In this document: positions 53,863 through 62,456 of the stretch, in pieces | Numbering within the stretch: the stretch's first letter is position 1 | Layout of the letters: each line of letters starts with the position of its first letter | Assembly: GCF_009650095.1 (NCBI RefSeq) | Contig: NZ_CP045915.1 | Span: forward strand, 4,092,001-4,156,000 | DNA length: 64,000 nucleotides | Source of the DNA: Gracilibacillus salitolerans | GTDB taxonomy: Bacteria > Bacillota > Bacilli > Bacillales > Amphibacillaceae | Reading direction: 5' to 3' | Made by a program: the position numbers and the translations under genes | The notes under the pieces: generated by a model | The model's input: the letters and a program-made list of their open reading frames with translations, nothing else | Database searches by the model: none | Told to the model about the DNA's origin: nothing

Positions 53863-55104
53863 TCATGACTTAGTGTTAAAACAGGAAAATTCAATAATCT
53901 TCGGATCATAGTGAGATTCTATCACTCTTAAACGTAACTTTTTTGTTGTTATTGATTCTATTTGTTGTATTCGCTTATGACCAATTGCCATACCTTCACC
54001 AATTTGTTTCCATTTGTTACCTTTCCAACTTTCGATCAGATATTGCTTTACTCTTTCACCATGTGCTATATCTTCTTTTAATACAATCGTATCTACTTCT
54101 TTTTCATCTATCAAATCCAAAACAATTTCAGATGCCTCTCCCTCTGTCCGGGCCACGGGAGTAGAAAAACGATCCTGAATTATTGTTGCAAACTCTAACA
54201 ATCTTTTTGAATCAGCTTCCGGTATAATCCCTCTTGAATCTGGTGTTACATTTAACAATAGATTCGCACCATGACCGACAGAGCGATAGTAAATATCCAG
54301 TAGATTCTCTATTGAGCGAATATTGTGTTCATCGTTTGGGTGCCAAAACCAATGTTCACCTCTTAAAGGGACATCACACTCAGCTGGGAGCCATTTAGGT
54401 GTACCTGGTAACCAGTTAGCCTCCTGATCAGTAAACATACTAATCTTTGCATCTGTCTCTCTAGTATTCCAACAAGGATATGAAGCTACTCCATCTTCAT
54501 TACCAACCCAGCGTACGGTAGGCTGACCCATGTTGAAAATCATCGCATCCGGCTGATGTTTTTTCACAATACCGATAATACTTTCCCAATCATATTCACG
54601 GTTTTCTGAACCAGCGCCATCAAACCAAACTTCAACTATTGGTCCATAATTAGTAAGTAATTCCGTTAACTGTTGACAATAAAATTCATCATACGCTTCT
54701 TTATTATTGTAACATGGTTCATGGCGATCCCACGGTGATAAGTAAATACCAAATGGCATATTAAATTCTGCACAAGCCGCTGCACACTCCTTAACAACAT
54801 CCCCATTCCCCTGTTTCCAAGGACTGCTTTTCACTGAATAATTCGTTGTTTCTGTCTGCCATAAACAAAATCCATCATGATGCTTTGCTGTTAAGATTAA
54901 ATATTGAAACCCTGTTTTTTTTGCTAATCTAACCCACTGCTTAGCATCTAATTCAGTCGGGTTGAATTTTTCAGGAGAATCTGTACCATCTCCCCATTCT
55001 TGATTACAAAAAGTATTTATCCCAAAATGCACAAAAAAACCCAACTCCAGATTTTGCCAAGCAAGTTGCTGTTTACTTGGGAATGCTAATTCATTATTAT
55101 CCAT
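53863..55104 (-). CDS. intracellular GH29 alpha-L-fucosidase
   Basis: This 413-residue GH29 enzyme starts at ATG 55104, 9 bases after GGAGG; an in-frame TTG lies against the ribosome site. The barrel motifs are LGFFVHFGINTFCNQEWGDG, LILTAKHHDGFCLW and IVEVWFDGAGSE, where the Asp of WFDG (about D162) is the nucleophile. A C-terminal beta domain contains ARTEGEASEIVLDLI. No signal peptide is present. It would remove alpha-L-fucose from imported oligosaccharides ahead of the GH35 enzyme. Confidence 0.94.
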   Translation of the reverse strand: MDNNELAFPSKQQLAWQNLELGFFVHFGINTFCNQEWGDGTDSPEKFNPTELDAKQWVRLAKKTGFQYLILTAKHHDGFCLWQTETTNYSVKSSPWKQGNGDVVKECAAACAEFNMPFGIYLSPWDRHEPCYNNKEAYDEFYCQQLTELLTNYGPIVEVWFDGAGSENREYDWESIIGIVKKHQPDAMIFNMGQPTVRWVGNEDGVASYPCWNTRETDAKISMFTDQEANWLPGTPKWLPAECDVPLRGEHWFWHPNDEHNIRSIENLLDIYYRSVGHGANLLLNVTPDSRGIIPEADSKRLLEFATIIQDRFSTPVARTEGEASEIVLDLIDEKEVDTIVLKEDIAHGERVKQYLIESWKGNKWKQIGEGMAIGHKRIQQIESITTKKLRLRVIESHYDPKIIEFSCFNTKS

Positions 55105-55136
55105 ATGATTCAACCTCCATATTCTTTGTTATAGTT

Positions 55137-55985
55137 TTACCCTTTAATACCTCCCATCATCATTCCTTCTGTTAGTTTTTTATGTACAAAAATATAAATA
55201 ACAACTGTAGGAATCAATACGATGACAAGTCCGGCAAATAAAGCACTCCAATCTGTTGCATAGCGTTGTACTTCCATCAAATTCACAAGTCCAACAGGAA
55301 TCGTCTTCTTTTCATCGCTTGTTATTAAAACTAGAGCCAATGCATACTCATTCCAAAACGTAAAAAAATTAAAAATGGAGACAGTTATTATTCCTGGCTT
55401 TGCCAAAGGGATAATAACCCTTATTAAAGTTGATATATAACCACATCCATCTATCACTGCTGCTTCTTCATACTCTTTAGGTATGGTTTTCATAAAACCA
55501 ATTAATAAATAGATAGAGAATGAAATATTGGTAATTGCATAAATGATACTTAAAGAAAAGAGATTATTTGTTATTTTCATATCATTTACCAATAGAAACA
55601 GTGGAACCATAATAAGTATAGGTTGAATAAATAATCCCGCTAAGAAAAAGTTGTGCAAAAACTTTCTCCCTGGGAAATTAAATCGACCGATAACATAAGA
55701 TGATGGTATGGCTAAAATGAGCATAATACTTAGAGACAACACGGTCACTAAAATAGAATTAAACACATAACCACCAATATTGGCTTCAGTAAAGGCACGA
55801 ACAAAATTTTCAAAATGCAAAACATCTGGCAAAGTCCATGGACTCTCAAGAATCTCTTCGTTAGATTTTAAAGATGCAATAATATTCCAAATAAGTGGAT
55901 AAACCATAATTATGGTTAAAAATAATAAAATAATTCTCAATATGATTCTGGTAATCTTACTTCCCTGTTTTACCTTTCGATTCAT
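55137..55985 (-). CDS. sugar ABC transporter permease, MalG-type
   Basis: This 282-residue protein starts at ATG 55985 (NRKVKQGSK), 10 bases after GGGAGG; six codons upstream is another in-frame ATG that overlaps the ribosome site. It has six helices, an EAA loop (EYEEAAVIDGCGYISTLIRV) and the end LTEGMMMGGIKG. It is the partner of the MalF-type protein encoded 22 bases upstream. Confidence 0.92.
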   Translation of the reverse strand: MNRKVKQGSKITRIILRIILLFLTIIMVYPLIWNIIASLKSNEEILESPWTLPDVLHFENFVRAFTEANIGGYVFNSILVTVLSLSIMLILAIPSSYVIGRFNFPGRKFLHNFFLAGLFIQPILIMVPLFLLVNDMKITNNLFSLSIIYAITNISFSIYLLIGFMKTIPKEYEEAAVIDGCGYISTLIRVIIPLAKPGIITVSIFNFFTFWNEYALALVLITSDEKKTIPVGLVNLMEVQRYATDWSALFAGLVIVLIPTVVIYIFVHKKLTEGMMMGGIKG

Positions 55986-56007
55986 TGTGCGTTCTCCTCC
56001 CATATTC

Positions 56008-56886
56008 TTAATTCTCTCGCTCTGACAGTTTATTACTTAACATGGAGAGGCCAATTGAAATCACAAAGACAAATACAGCAATAGCCATTGCATAACCAAA
56101 ATTAGCATTTCTAAAAGCCTGTTGAAACATGTAATGTAAAACAACTTGTGAGGAGTCACTAGGTCCACCTGAAGTCATGACTTGAACAAGAATAAAACTA
56201 ATAACCAGCACCCCATTAATGCTAAAAATGATGGTTATTCGAACAATCTCCCAAACCATTGGAATGGTGATTTTGAAAAATTGCTGAATTGCTGTTGCTC
56301 CATCGATACTTGCTGCTTCATATAATTCTTCAGGAATATTATCCATACCTGCTAAATACATGACCATGTAGTACCCAACTGCTTGCCAAACCATTGTAAA
56401 AGCAATTACCCACATTACAGTGTCTTTATCTCCAAGCCAAGCTCTCTGCATATTTTCAAGCCCTATAAATTCTAAGACGGAATTGACCACACCCATTGTA
56501 GGGTGATAAATAAATGACCATAATATTCCGATGATTACAAATGACAAAATACTGGGAAAGAAAAACACTACTCTGTACAAGGATTTCTCTCTTAAATTAC
56601 CCTTGGACAGAATGGATGCAAGAACTAATGCTGAAAATAGTGTGATAAAGGGAACTACCATCATAAGAAAGGCAGTATTCTTCAATGAAGTTAAAAATAC
56701 GCCATCGTTTAAAACATCCATAAAATTCTCTAAACCTACAAATGTCATTCCATCTCCCAAACCTGACCAATTGTACATTGATTTTGAAAATACTTGTATC
56801 GTTGGGTAGATTACAAACAAACTGAACAATAGCAGTGTTGGCAAAATACAAAATACTATAAATCCAGTTCGTCTTTTCCTATTCAT
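56008..56886 (-). CDS. sugar ABC transporter permease, MalF-type
   Basis: This 292-residue protein starts RRTGFIVFCILPTLLLFSLF and has the EAA loop (ELYEAASIDGATAIQQFFKI) and GGPSDSSQVVLHYMFQQAFR. It belongs to the importer with the binding protein encoded at 57207. A MITE-like repeat lies between the two genes and extends the intergenic gap to 320 bases, which is unusual for this operon. Confidence 0.92.
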   Translation of the reverse strand: MNRKRRTGFIVFCILPTLLLFSLFVIYPTIQVFSKSMYNWSGLGDGMTFVGLENFMDVLNDGVFLTSLKNTAFLMMVVPFITLFSALVLASILSKGNLREKSLYRVVFFFPSILSFVIIGILWSFIYHPTMGVVNSVLEFIGLENMQRAWLGDKDTVMWVIAFTMVWQAVGYYMVMYLAGMDNIPEELYEAASIDGATAIQQFFKITIPMVWEIVRITIIFSINGVLVISFILVQVMTSGGPSDSSQVVLHYMFQQAFRNANFGYAMAIAVFVFVISIGLSMLSNKLSEREN

Positions 56887-56921
56887 TAAACATCACGTCC
56901 CAAATTATAAGAATCACTAAC

Positions 56922-57138
56922 AGTGCGTGTTCAAAAAGTTGCCCAATTAGAAGCAAGAAGGTCGAGGCAGCGAAGTTTCGAGTAGCAGAACGTATGCATT
57001 TAGATACGTGAGCACAAAGGAAAGCTCCATAGAATCTACATCGCACGTAGAAAAGTGCTCTTCTTTTCCAAGGAACGGAGAAACAAGCGGGTGACACGAT
57101 TCGCCGCTTATCATTTGGTGACTTTTTGAACAACCTCT
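56922..57138. mobile_element. MITE-like repeat, copy B (with internal insertion)
   Basis: This 217-bp element has the same ends and most of the same interior as copy A at 42415-42572. It carries an extra block of about 65 bases near 57025-57090 (CACAAAGGAAAGCTCCATAG onward). Terminal inverted repeats are near TGTTCAAAAAGTTGCCC and GTGACTTTTTGAACA. No transposase is encoded. It splits the binding-protein and permease genes of one operon. Confidence 0.82.
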
Positions 57139-57161
57139 AGCATAACTGATTAATTGACTTT

Positions 57162-57200
57162 CATAGGGAAACAGGCTTCACATGCCCGTTCCCCTTATTT
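57162..57200 (-). terminator. hairpin after binding-protein gene
   Basis: On the minus strand GGGGAACGGGC pairs with GCCTGTTTCCC around ATGTGAA, directly after the binding-protein stop. A T-rich stretch is not obvious, so it may be a partial terminator or mRNA-stabilising stem that raises binding-protein levels. Confidence 0.6.
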
Positions 57201-57206
57201 CTACTA

Positions 57207-58610
57207 CTAATCTTCCATATCCTCTTGAATTTGCAGGTAAATTTCATAAAGTTTATCTGCCCATTCCTGAGCGGTAGAATCTCCGCTTAATACTTCAACC
57301 GCAGGCTTATAAACCTCGTCATTGATATTAATATTGCTTCCACTAGGTAGCGCAGCAAATGAAGAACTTACTGGGTAAATTTCACCTTCTTCAGCTTGTT
57401 TATAAGCATTATAAGAGGATGTTGTAATATAATCCTCCACCAACTCTACAGCACCATTAACAGCCATAGCCCCATGGGCTTTTTCTCCATTTAAAATAAT
57501 ACTTTCATCTGTGTAAAGATAAGCAAGGAAATCCTTTGCAAGCTCTTTGTTGTCTGAATTTTTTGGAATATAAATTTGTTCAATAGAAGTTTGTGCAGTT
57601 AATGTATTACCACTTTCGAAAGATGGAACACCCATAAAACCAAATTCAAAAGGGTCTTCTGTAGGGGCATCTTCCATTTCAGTTTCAAACCAGTTGCCAT
57701 TTGGAATAAACATGGCATCACCTTGCATAAATGAAGTTTGTGACTGTGTATGATTTAAGGCAATAGTACCTTCCATAAGCCCATTCTCTGTCGAACTAAT
57801 TTGTTCAAAAATACTTAATACATCTAAGGCAACATCTGTTTTCCAAAATTCAGGATCATAGTTTAAAAACTGGTCTAATGACTTCTGACCACCACGGTCG
57901 TAAATCGCTGGCACAATGATTTCTTCCAAGTATCCTGGATGAATCCCTTGATAAGTAAACAATGCGCGATCGTTTTCTTCCCCTACATCTGTGTAACTAA
58001 AGAATTCATCCCACGTTTCGGGAATACTGAGACCTTCATTTTCAAATAATTTCTTGTTATACCATAATCCCATTAAATTATAATTATAAGGTGCGAGGTA
58101 CACTTTTCCATCTCCGTAAGGTGCCATAAATTTCGATTTCAATGCACCATCTATGAGCTTCTCTTTTATCGTTACATCTTCTCCCGGGACTTCCCTGTCA
58201 AATAGATCTGTAATTTCTTCAATACCTTTTTCATCTATAAGTCCCTGAGTTACACCAGATGGGTCTGCAGCATTAAGATAGATTAAATCAGGGGGGTTCC
58301 CTGCTACAATCTTAGGTCGAATCAGATCACCAATTTTAGGATTCGATTCGATATTAATTTGAATTTCAGGGTTATCTTCCATAAATTTATCTGCAACAGC
58401 TGTCCAGTAATCACTACCATAGGCGCCTTCAAATACGGCAATATCTAATACTTCTGACTCTCCATTACTCTCTGAATCCGTTTCTGATCCTTGGTCATTA
58501 TTACTACTTTCGTTATTGCTGCAACCAAAAAGAACAACGCTAAGCAGAAAAAGTAATAATAACCTCTTTGACTTCTTCCACATTTTGTTTTCGCTTTCAT
58601 TTAAAATCAT
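57207..58610 (-). CDS. sugar-binding lipoprotein (ABC solute-binding protein, family 1)
   Basis: This 467-residue protein is counted from ATG 58610, 7 bases after GGAGG; another ATG 2 codons upstream sits too close to it. The signal peptide ends in a lipobox with C30 (SVVLFGCSNN). The Ser/Asn/Glu-rich linker is followed by LDIAVFEGAYGSDYWTAVAD and the two-lobe domain. It is encoded directly downstream of the YesMN-type regulators and upstream of the permeases and the two glycosidases. The probable ligand is a fucose/galactose-bearing oligosaccharide (inference). Confidence 0.92.
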   Translation of the reverse strand: MILNESENKMWKKSKRLLLLFLLSVVLFGCSNNESSNNDQGSETDSESNGESEVLDIAVFEGAYGSDYWTAVADKFMEDNPEIQINIESNPKIGDLIRPKIVAGNPPDLIYLNAADPSGVTQGLIDEKGIEEITDLFDREVPGEDVTIKEKLIDGALKSKFMAPYGDGKVYLAPYNYNLMGLWYNKKLFENEGLSIPETWDEFFSYTDVGEENDRALFTYQGIHPGYLEEIIVPAIYDRGGQKSLDQFLNYDPEFWKTDVALDVLSIFEQISSTENGLMEGTIALNHTQSQTSFMQGDAMFIPNGNWFETEMEDAPTEDPFEFGFMGVPSFESGNTLTAQTSIEQIYIPKNSDNKELAKDFLAYLYTDESIILNGEKAHGAMAVNGAVELVEDYITTSSYNAYKQAEEGEIYPVSSSFAALPSGSNININDEVYKPAVEVLSGDSTAQEWADKLYEIYLQIQEDMED

Positions 58611-58823
58611 TGTCATTCCTCCTTCTTTTTCATATTATCAATTAGTTCCTTATTATAGAATGAACAATCCCTTGGTAAAAATGGATTATATCTGCTTATT
58701 TGCGCCTGTTCTTTTAAGAGGAATATAAAGAACTAGAAAATCATGTTTAATATCTTAGAATAATATAGTTTTTTATTAAACATCCCATTAAAAACTACCG
58801 AAGTCTCCTTAATAAGTAATAGA

Positions 58824-58846
58824 AGCACATCAAACTATGATGTGCT
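58824..58846 (-). terminator. hairpin at end of response-regulator gene
   Basis: AGCACATCA / TGATGTGCT form a 9-bp stem around 5 bases, overlapping the stop codon of the response-regulator gene. It could reduce read-through from the regulators into the binding-protein gene. Confidence 0.5.
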
Positions 58847-60427
58847 TTTATCCTTTTCCATTTTTATTTGCTTAGGTGAAATACCAAACTCTTTTTTAAA
58901 TAAACGGTTAAAGTAAAATGGATCATCGATACCTACTTCCCATGCGACTTCCTTGACTAGGTAATGTCCTTGTTGAAGAAGATGGTATGCTTTTTGCATG
59001 CGTAATGTATTTACATAAGATATTATGCTTTTACCTGTCTCCGTTTTAAAAACTTTTGATAGATATGCTTCCGATAAATTAACATAGTTTGCAATTTCCG
59101 AAATAGTCAGTTTTGCAGAAAGGTTTTCTTTAATAAAGTTCATAGCTAAAACAACCTCTTTACGCTCAATACCAGATCGTTCAATAACGAGATAACCATT
59201 CAGCTTTTTATTAAATTCTAAAAGCAACTGGATAAGCTCTTCTTCATTTCTTGAATCTAAGATATCCTGCTCCTCCAATAAATTGTTTTGATGTGCTTCG
59301 TTTTTATCTGCAAACCAATCAACGACATTTAATTTTCTTTCTACATGCCAGATAATTCGAATTATCAGCTTTTTTAAATGAATGGGAACTAACCGTTCTT
59401 CCTTTGCAAGTTCTATTAAACTCCTAAACCATTGATTTAAATAATTTTCGTCTTCTACTAAACGCTCTTTCCAATGACCGTCAAAAAAGGATTCTACTAG
59501 ACAATTAACCTTTTTTGTCTCTTCCACAATTTCTTCACTTCCTGACATACACCTAGTTTTTTGAAATTGATAGAAGGTTAATTCAACTTTGTTTTTCCCT
59601 TTTTCCACTATTTGTCTTAATGCGTTAAGATGAGTAAAAACTTGTGAGTAAATAATTAATGCTGTTACATCATAGTACATATATAGCAGATTTGAAATCC
59701 TCTCTGAAAATTTTACAGGATCATCGGAATCTAATATACGATTAAAACTAACAGTAACGAAGAATATACATGGTTCAGGTTCTACAATGACCCTCCAATT
59801 ACTACCTATAAAAATTTCGCTACTGACATTTTCCAGTATGTCCTTTAGATTTTTTCCATCAAGTCCAAGCGGTCTAATAATAAGAGAAAAGATAGATTGG
59901 TTATATTTTCTCTCTTCAAGATTATTTAATTCTTTAATTAACTGATCATAATGATGAGGACTTACATATAAATTACTGATTATTTCTTCACGACGTTGTT
60001 CGAAATTAGATATTGAATTATTGGATAGACTTTTTACTTTTTTATTTTTTTGATATAGTTTTTGAATGATATCTGAAAAAAGCCGATCAAAATCTTTCGT
60101 CTGAACGGTTAATTTCAATACATAATCAAAAACACCACTTTTCAACGCTTTTTTCACCAACTCTAGATCATCATAATTACTTAATACGACAATCTCACCA
60201 TTAAACTCTTGCTCCTTTAAATGATGAATCATTTCAATACCATCCATCATAGGCATTTTTATATCTGTGATAATAATATCCAGATTCTTTTGTTTTACAA
60301 GCTCTAGTGCTTTGATTCCATTACTTGCAGTCCCAACTAATTCCACGCCACTCTTACTCCATGGAATCATTGTCTTAATCGCATTACGAACAATAATTTC
60401 ATCATCAACAATAATCGCTTTATACAT
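58835..60427 (-). CDS. YesN-type response regulator with AraC output domain
   Basis: This 530-residue protein begins with a CheY-like receiver (about 1-120: KAIIVDDEIIVRNAIKTMIP, phosphoacceptor Asp in IIITDIKMPMMDG). A long middle region (about 130-420) contains a predicted coiled-coil stretch, and the C-terminal AraC HTH (about 425-525) has ENLSAKLTISEIANYVNLSE and PFYFNRLFKKEFGISPKQIK. It is the partner of the YesM-type kinase encoded 6 bases upstream. The pair lies directly upstream of the importer-glycosidase operon, which it very probably activates. Confidence 0.93.
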   Translation of the reverse strand: MYKAIIVDDEIIVRNAIKTMIPWSKSGVELVGTASNGIKALELVKQKNLDIIITDIKMPMMDGIEMIHHLKEQEFNGEIVVLSNYDDLELVKKALKSGVFDYVLKLTVQTKDFDRLFSDIIQKLYQKNKKVKSLSNNSISNFEQRREEIISNLYVSPHHYDQLIKELNNLEERKYNQSIFSLIIRPLGLDGKNLKDILENVSSEIFIGSNWRVIVEPEPCIFFVTVSFNRILDSDDPVKFSERISNLLYMYYDVTALIIYSQVFTHLNALRQIVEKGKNKVELTFYQFQKTRCMSGSEEIVEETKKVNCLVESFFDGHWKERLVEDENYLNQWFRSLIELAKEERLVPIHLKKLIIRIIWHVERKLNVVDWFADKNEAHQNNLLEEQDILDSRNEEELIQLLLEFNKKLNGYLVIERSGIERKEVVLAMNFIKENLSAKLTISEIANYVNLSEAYLSKVFKTETGKSIISYVNTLRMQKAYHLLQQGHYLVKEVAWEVGIDDPFYFNRLFKKEFGISPKQIKMEKDKSTS

Positions 60428-60433
60428 TTATTA

Positions 60434-62212
60434 TCACTCCTTCAAACGGAAGATAGGTAAAACGATAGTAGTAGTTGTGCCTTTCCCTAATTCACTATGT
60501 ACCGTTAGACCATACTCTGTACCATAATTCATTTTTATCCTTTCATTTACGTTATCAATCCCTATGCCAGACAATTTATTTGAATCTCTTTTTTGTGTTT
60601 CTATTGTATTCATATCAAATCCTTTTCCATTATCATTGATAACAATATGTAATTTCTCATTTTTTATATTTATATTGACCAGTATTTCAGTCTTATTTAT
60701 ATCTTCTTCGGTCCCATGGATAATGGAATTCTCAACAATCGGTTGCAAAATAAACTTTAAGATATGATAATGCTCTAACCCTTTTTCAATATCTACATTT
60801 AAACTAAAAGAATCTCCATACCTCACTTTTTGAATGGTTCCATAATGATAGAGGTTCTCTACTTCCTCTTGAATGGTTAGTAAGTTATCTTTATGAATAA
60901 TGGTATTTCTCAGCAATACAGATAGTGCTTCCAAGCCATTTTGTAATGTCTTATTTCTACTAAGCATCGCTACCCACTTAAACGAATTAAGCGTATTAAA
61001 TAAAAAATGCGGGTTAATCTGTGCCTGCAACATCTTTAATTCGGTTTGGCGTTTTATCTTTTGGTCCTCTTCTGTTTTTATAATTAAATTCTTCAACTGG
61101 GATACCATGCGGTTTATACTTACTGAAAGTTTACCCATTTCATCTTCAGAGTTATCGGATAACTCCGCTTTAAAATCACCTATACTCACTCTCTCTGCGA
61201 ACAATACTAACTGTTGCATTGGTTTAATAATACTAAAGAAAATTAACAATGATATCGAAACGGAGATTGCAATAGTCATTAATATGAAGATTAAAACTCC
61301 TTGAAAAACATCTCTTGATTCTGAATTAATATATTCAAAAGGAATAAGTCCCAGAAAATACCAATCAGGAGTTCTAATATGTGCACTAGAGACCAGATAT
61401 TTCTCTTGATTTAAGGTTGCTTCAAATGTTTTAGATGTTCTGTTATTTGTTATCTTAGAAATTAAGTCAACATGTAAAGAATCCGTCCCCTTTTGATACT
61501 TACTATTCCAATCTGATACGACTAAACCATCCTCATCCGTAATGAATAGTTGACTGCCACCTCCCAAGTTAATATTTCCATAAACTTTTTTAGCAAAGAC
61601 TGGTTCATCAATTACAATTAATAAATATCCTAGGTTCTCATCGATATTCTCCTTATCCTTGATCCACCTGCCTAATATAATCCCTTGCATCCCACGTCTT
61701 GTTTCTATATAGGTCCAGTATTGGTTCTTTGATGACTCCTCAGCTTCGTTCATTATATGTGCTATTTTAGACTCATCGTAATTCTCATATCGTAAATCAT
61801 AAAAAGTTCTGCCATCAGGTAATCGAATATGAATATTATTTAAATCTTTCAAATTATAAATTTCAGAAACAACAATATTGCTCAATTCACCTAAAAAACT
61901 CGACTTATACAAATCAGACATATCATCAAATTCTTTCAATCCTTCTTGTACCTCATCGTTAATAATGATGTCTTCGCTTAATGATTCATACTGCATTAGT
62001 TTATCATTTAAATTCTTTGTTACTTCATTGACCACCTGATTAGAATAAGAGCTGAGTTTCGCTTCTAAAGACCCTTCATATTTCGTTTTTGAATAATAGC
62101 TTATTAATAATACGGGAATAATTGAAGTAATTAAAAATGCAAATAAAAGTCTTCGCCTTATAGTTAAAACACGCGATCTTTTTGATAGAAACAGAATAGC
62201 TTTTCTTAACAC
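60434..62212 (-). CDS. YesM-type sensor histidine kinase
   Basis: This 592-residue membrane kinase has an N-terminal membrane segment (RRRLLFAFLITSIIPVLLIS), an extracellular sensor with a dCache-like loop (about 40-290), a second membrane segment (VLIFILMTIAISVSISLLIF), a HAMP domain (about 315-370), the phosphoacceptor motif QAQINPHFLFNTLNS and an ATPase domain with DNGKGFD and GIGIDNVNERI. The start is a GTG at 62212 with AAAGGG about 12 bases ahead. It senses an extracellular sugar or its breakdown product and phosphorylates the YesN-type regulator. Confidence 0.93.
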   Translation of the reverse strand: MLRKAILFLSKRSRVLTIRRRLLFAFLITSIIPVLLISYYSKTKYEGSLEAKLSSYSNQVVNEVTKNLNDKLMQYESLSEDIIINDEVQEGLKEFDDMSDLYKSSFLGELSNIVVSEIYNLKDLNNIHIRLPDGRTFYDLRYENYDESKIAHIMNEAEESSKNQYWTYIETRRGMQGIILGRWIKDKENIDENLGYLLIVIDEPVFAKKVYGNINLGGGSQLFITDEDGLVVSDWNSKYQKGTDSLHVDLISKITNNRTSKTFEATLNQEKYLVSSAHIRTPDWYFLGLIPFEYINSESRDVFQGVLIFILMTIAISVSISLLIFFSIIKPMQQLVLFAERVSIGDFKAELSDNSEDEMGKLSVSINRMVSQLKNLIIKTEEDQKIKRQTELKMLQAQINPHFLFNTLNSFKWVAMLSRNKTLQNGLEALSVLLRNTIIHKDNLLTIQEEVENLYHYGTIQKVRYGDSFSLNVDIEKGLEHYHILKFILQPIVENSIIHGTEEDINKTEILVNINIKNEKLHIVINDNGKGFDMNTIETQKRDSNKLSGIGIDNVNERIKMNYGTEYGLTVHSELGKGTTTTIVLPIFRLKE

Positions 62213-62412
62213 TATAGTCCCAAACCCTTTCTAAGTTATGGTTATTTTTTTGAATAATGAGAAACTTCACTCCTTCTCTACTCTACAGGTTATTTTGTAT
62301 GCGCTTTCCTATTTAAGTAATAGAAAACAGAGCATATTTTTTCCTTACATTTTAACACTGAATCGCCGTACGAAGCCATCCCCCCTATTCCAAAATGAAG
62401 TAGAATGAACCA

Positions 62413-62443
62413 GAAGCCTCCTATACTATTTATAGGAGGCTTC
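62413..62443 (-). terminator. terminator of beta-helix protein gene
   Basis: GAAGCCTCCTATA / TATAGGAGGCTTC is a perfect 13-bp stem around 5 bases, about 15 bases after the stop codon of the 62457 gene. Confidence 0.85.
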
Positions 62444-62456
62444 ATCAGATCATCTA

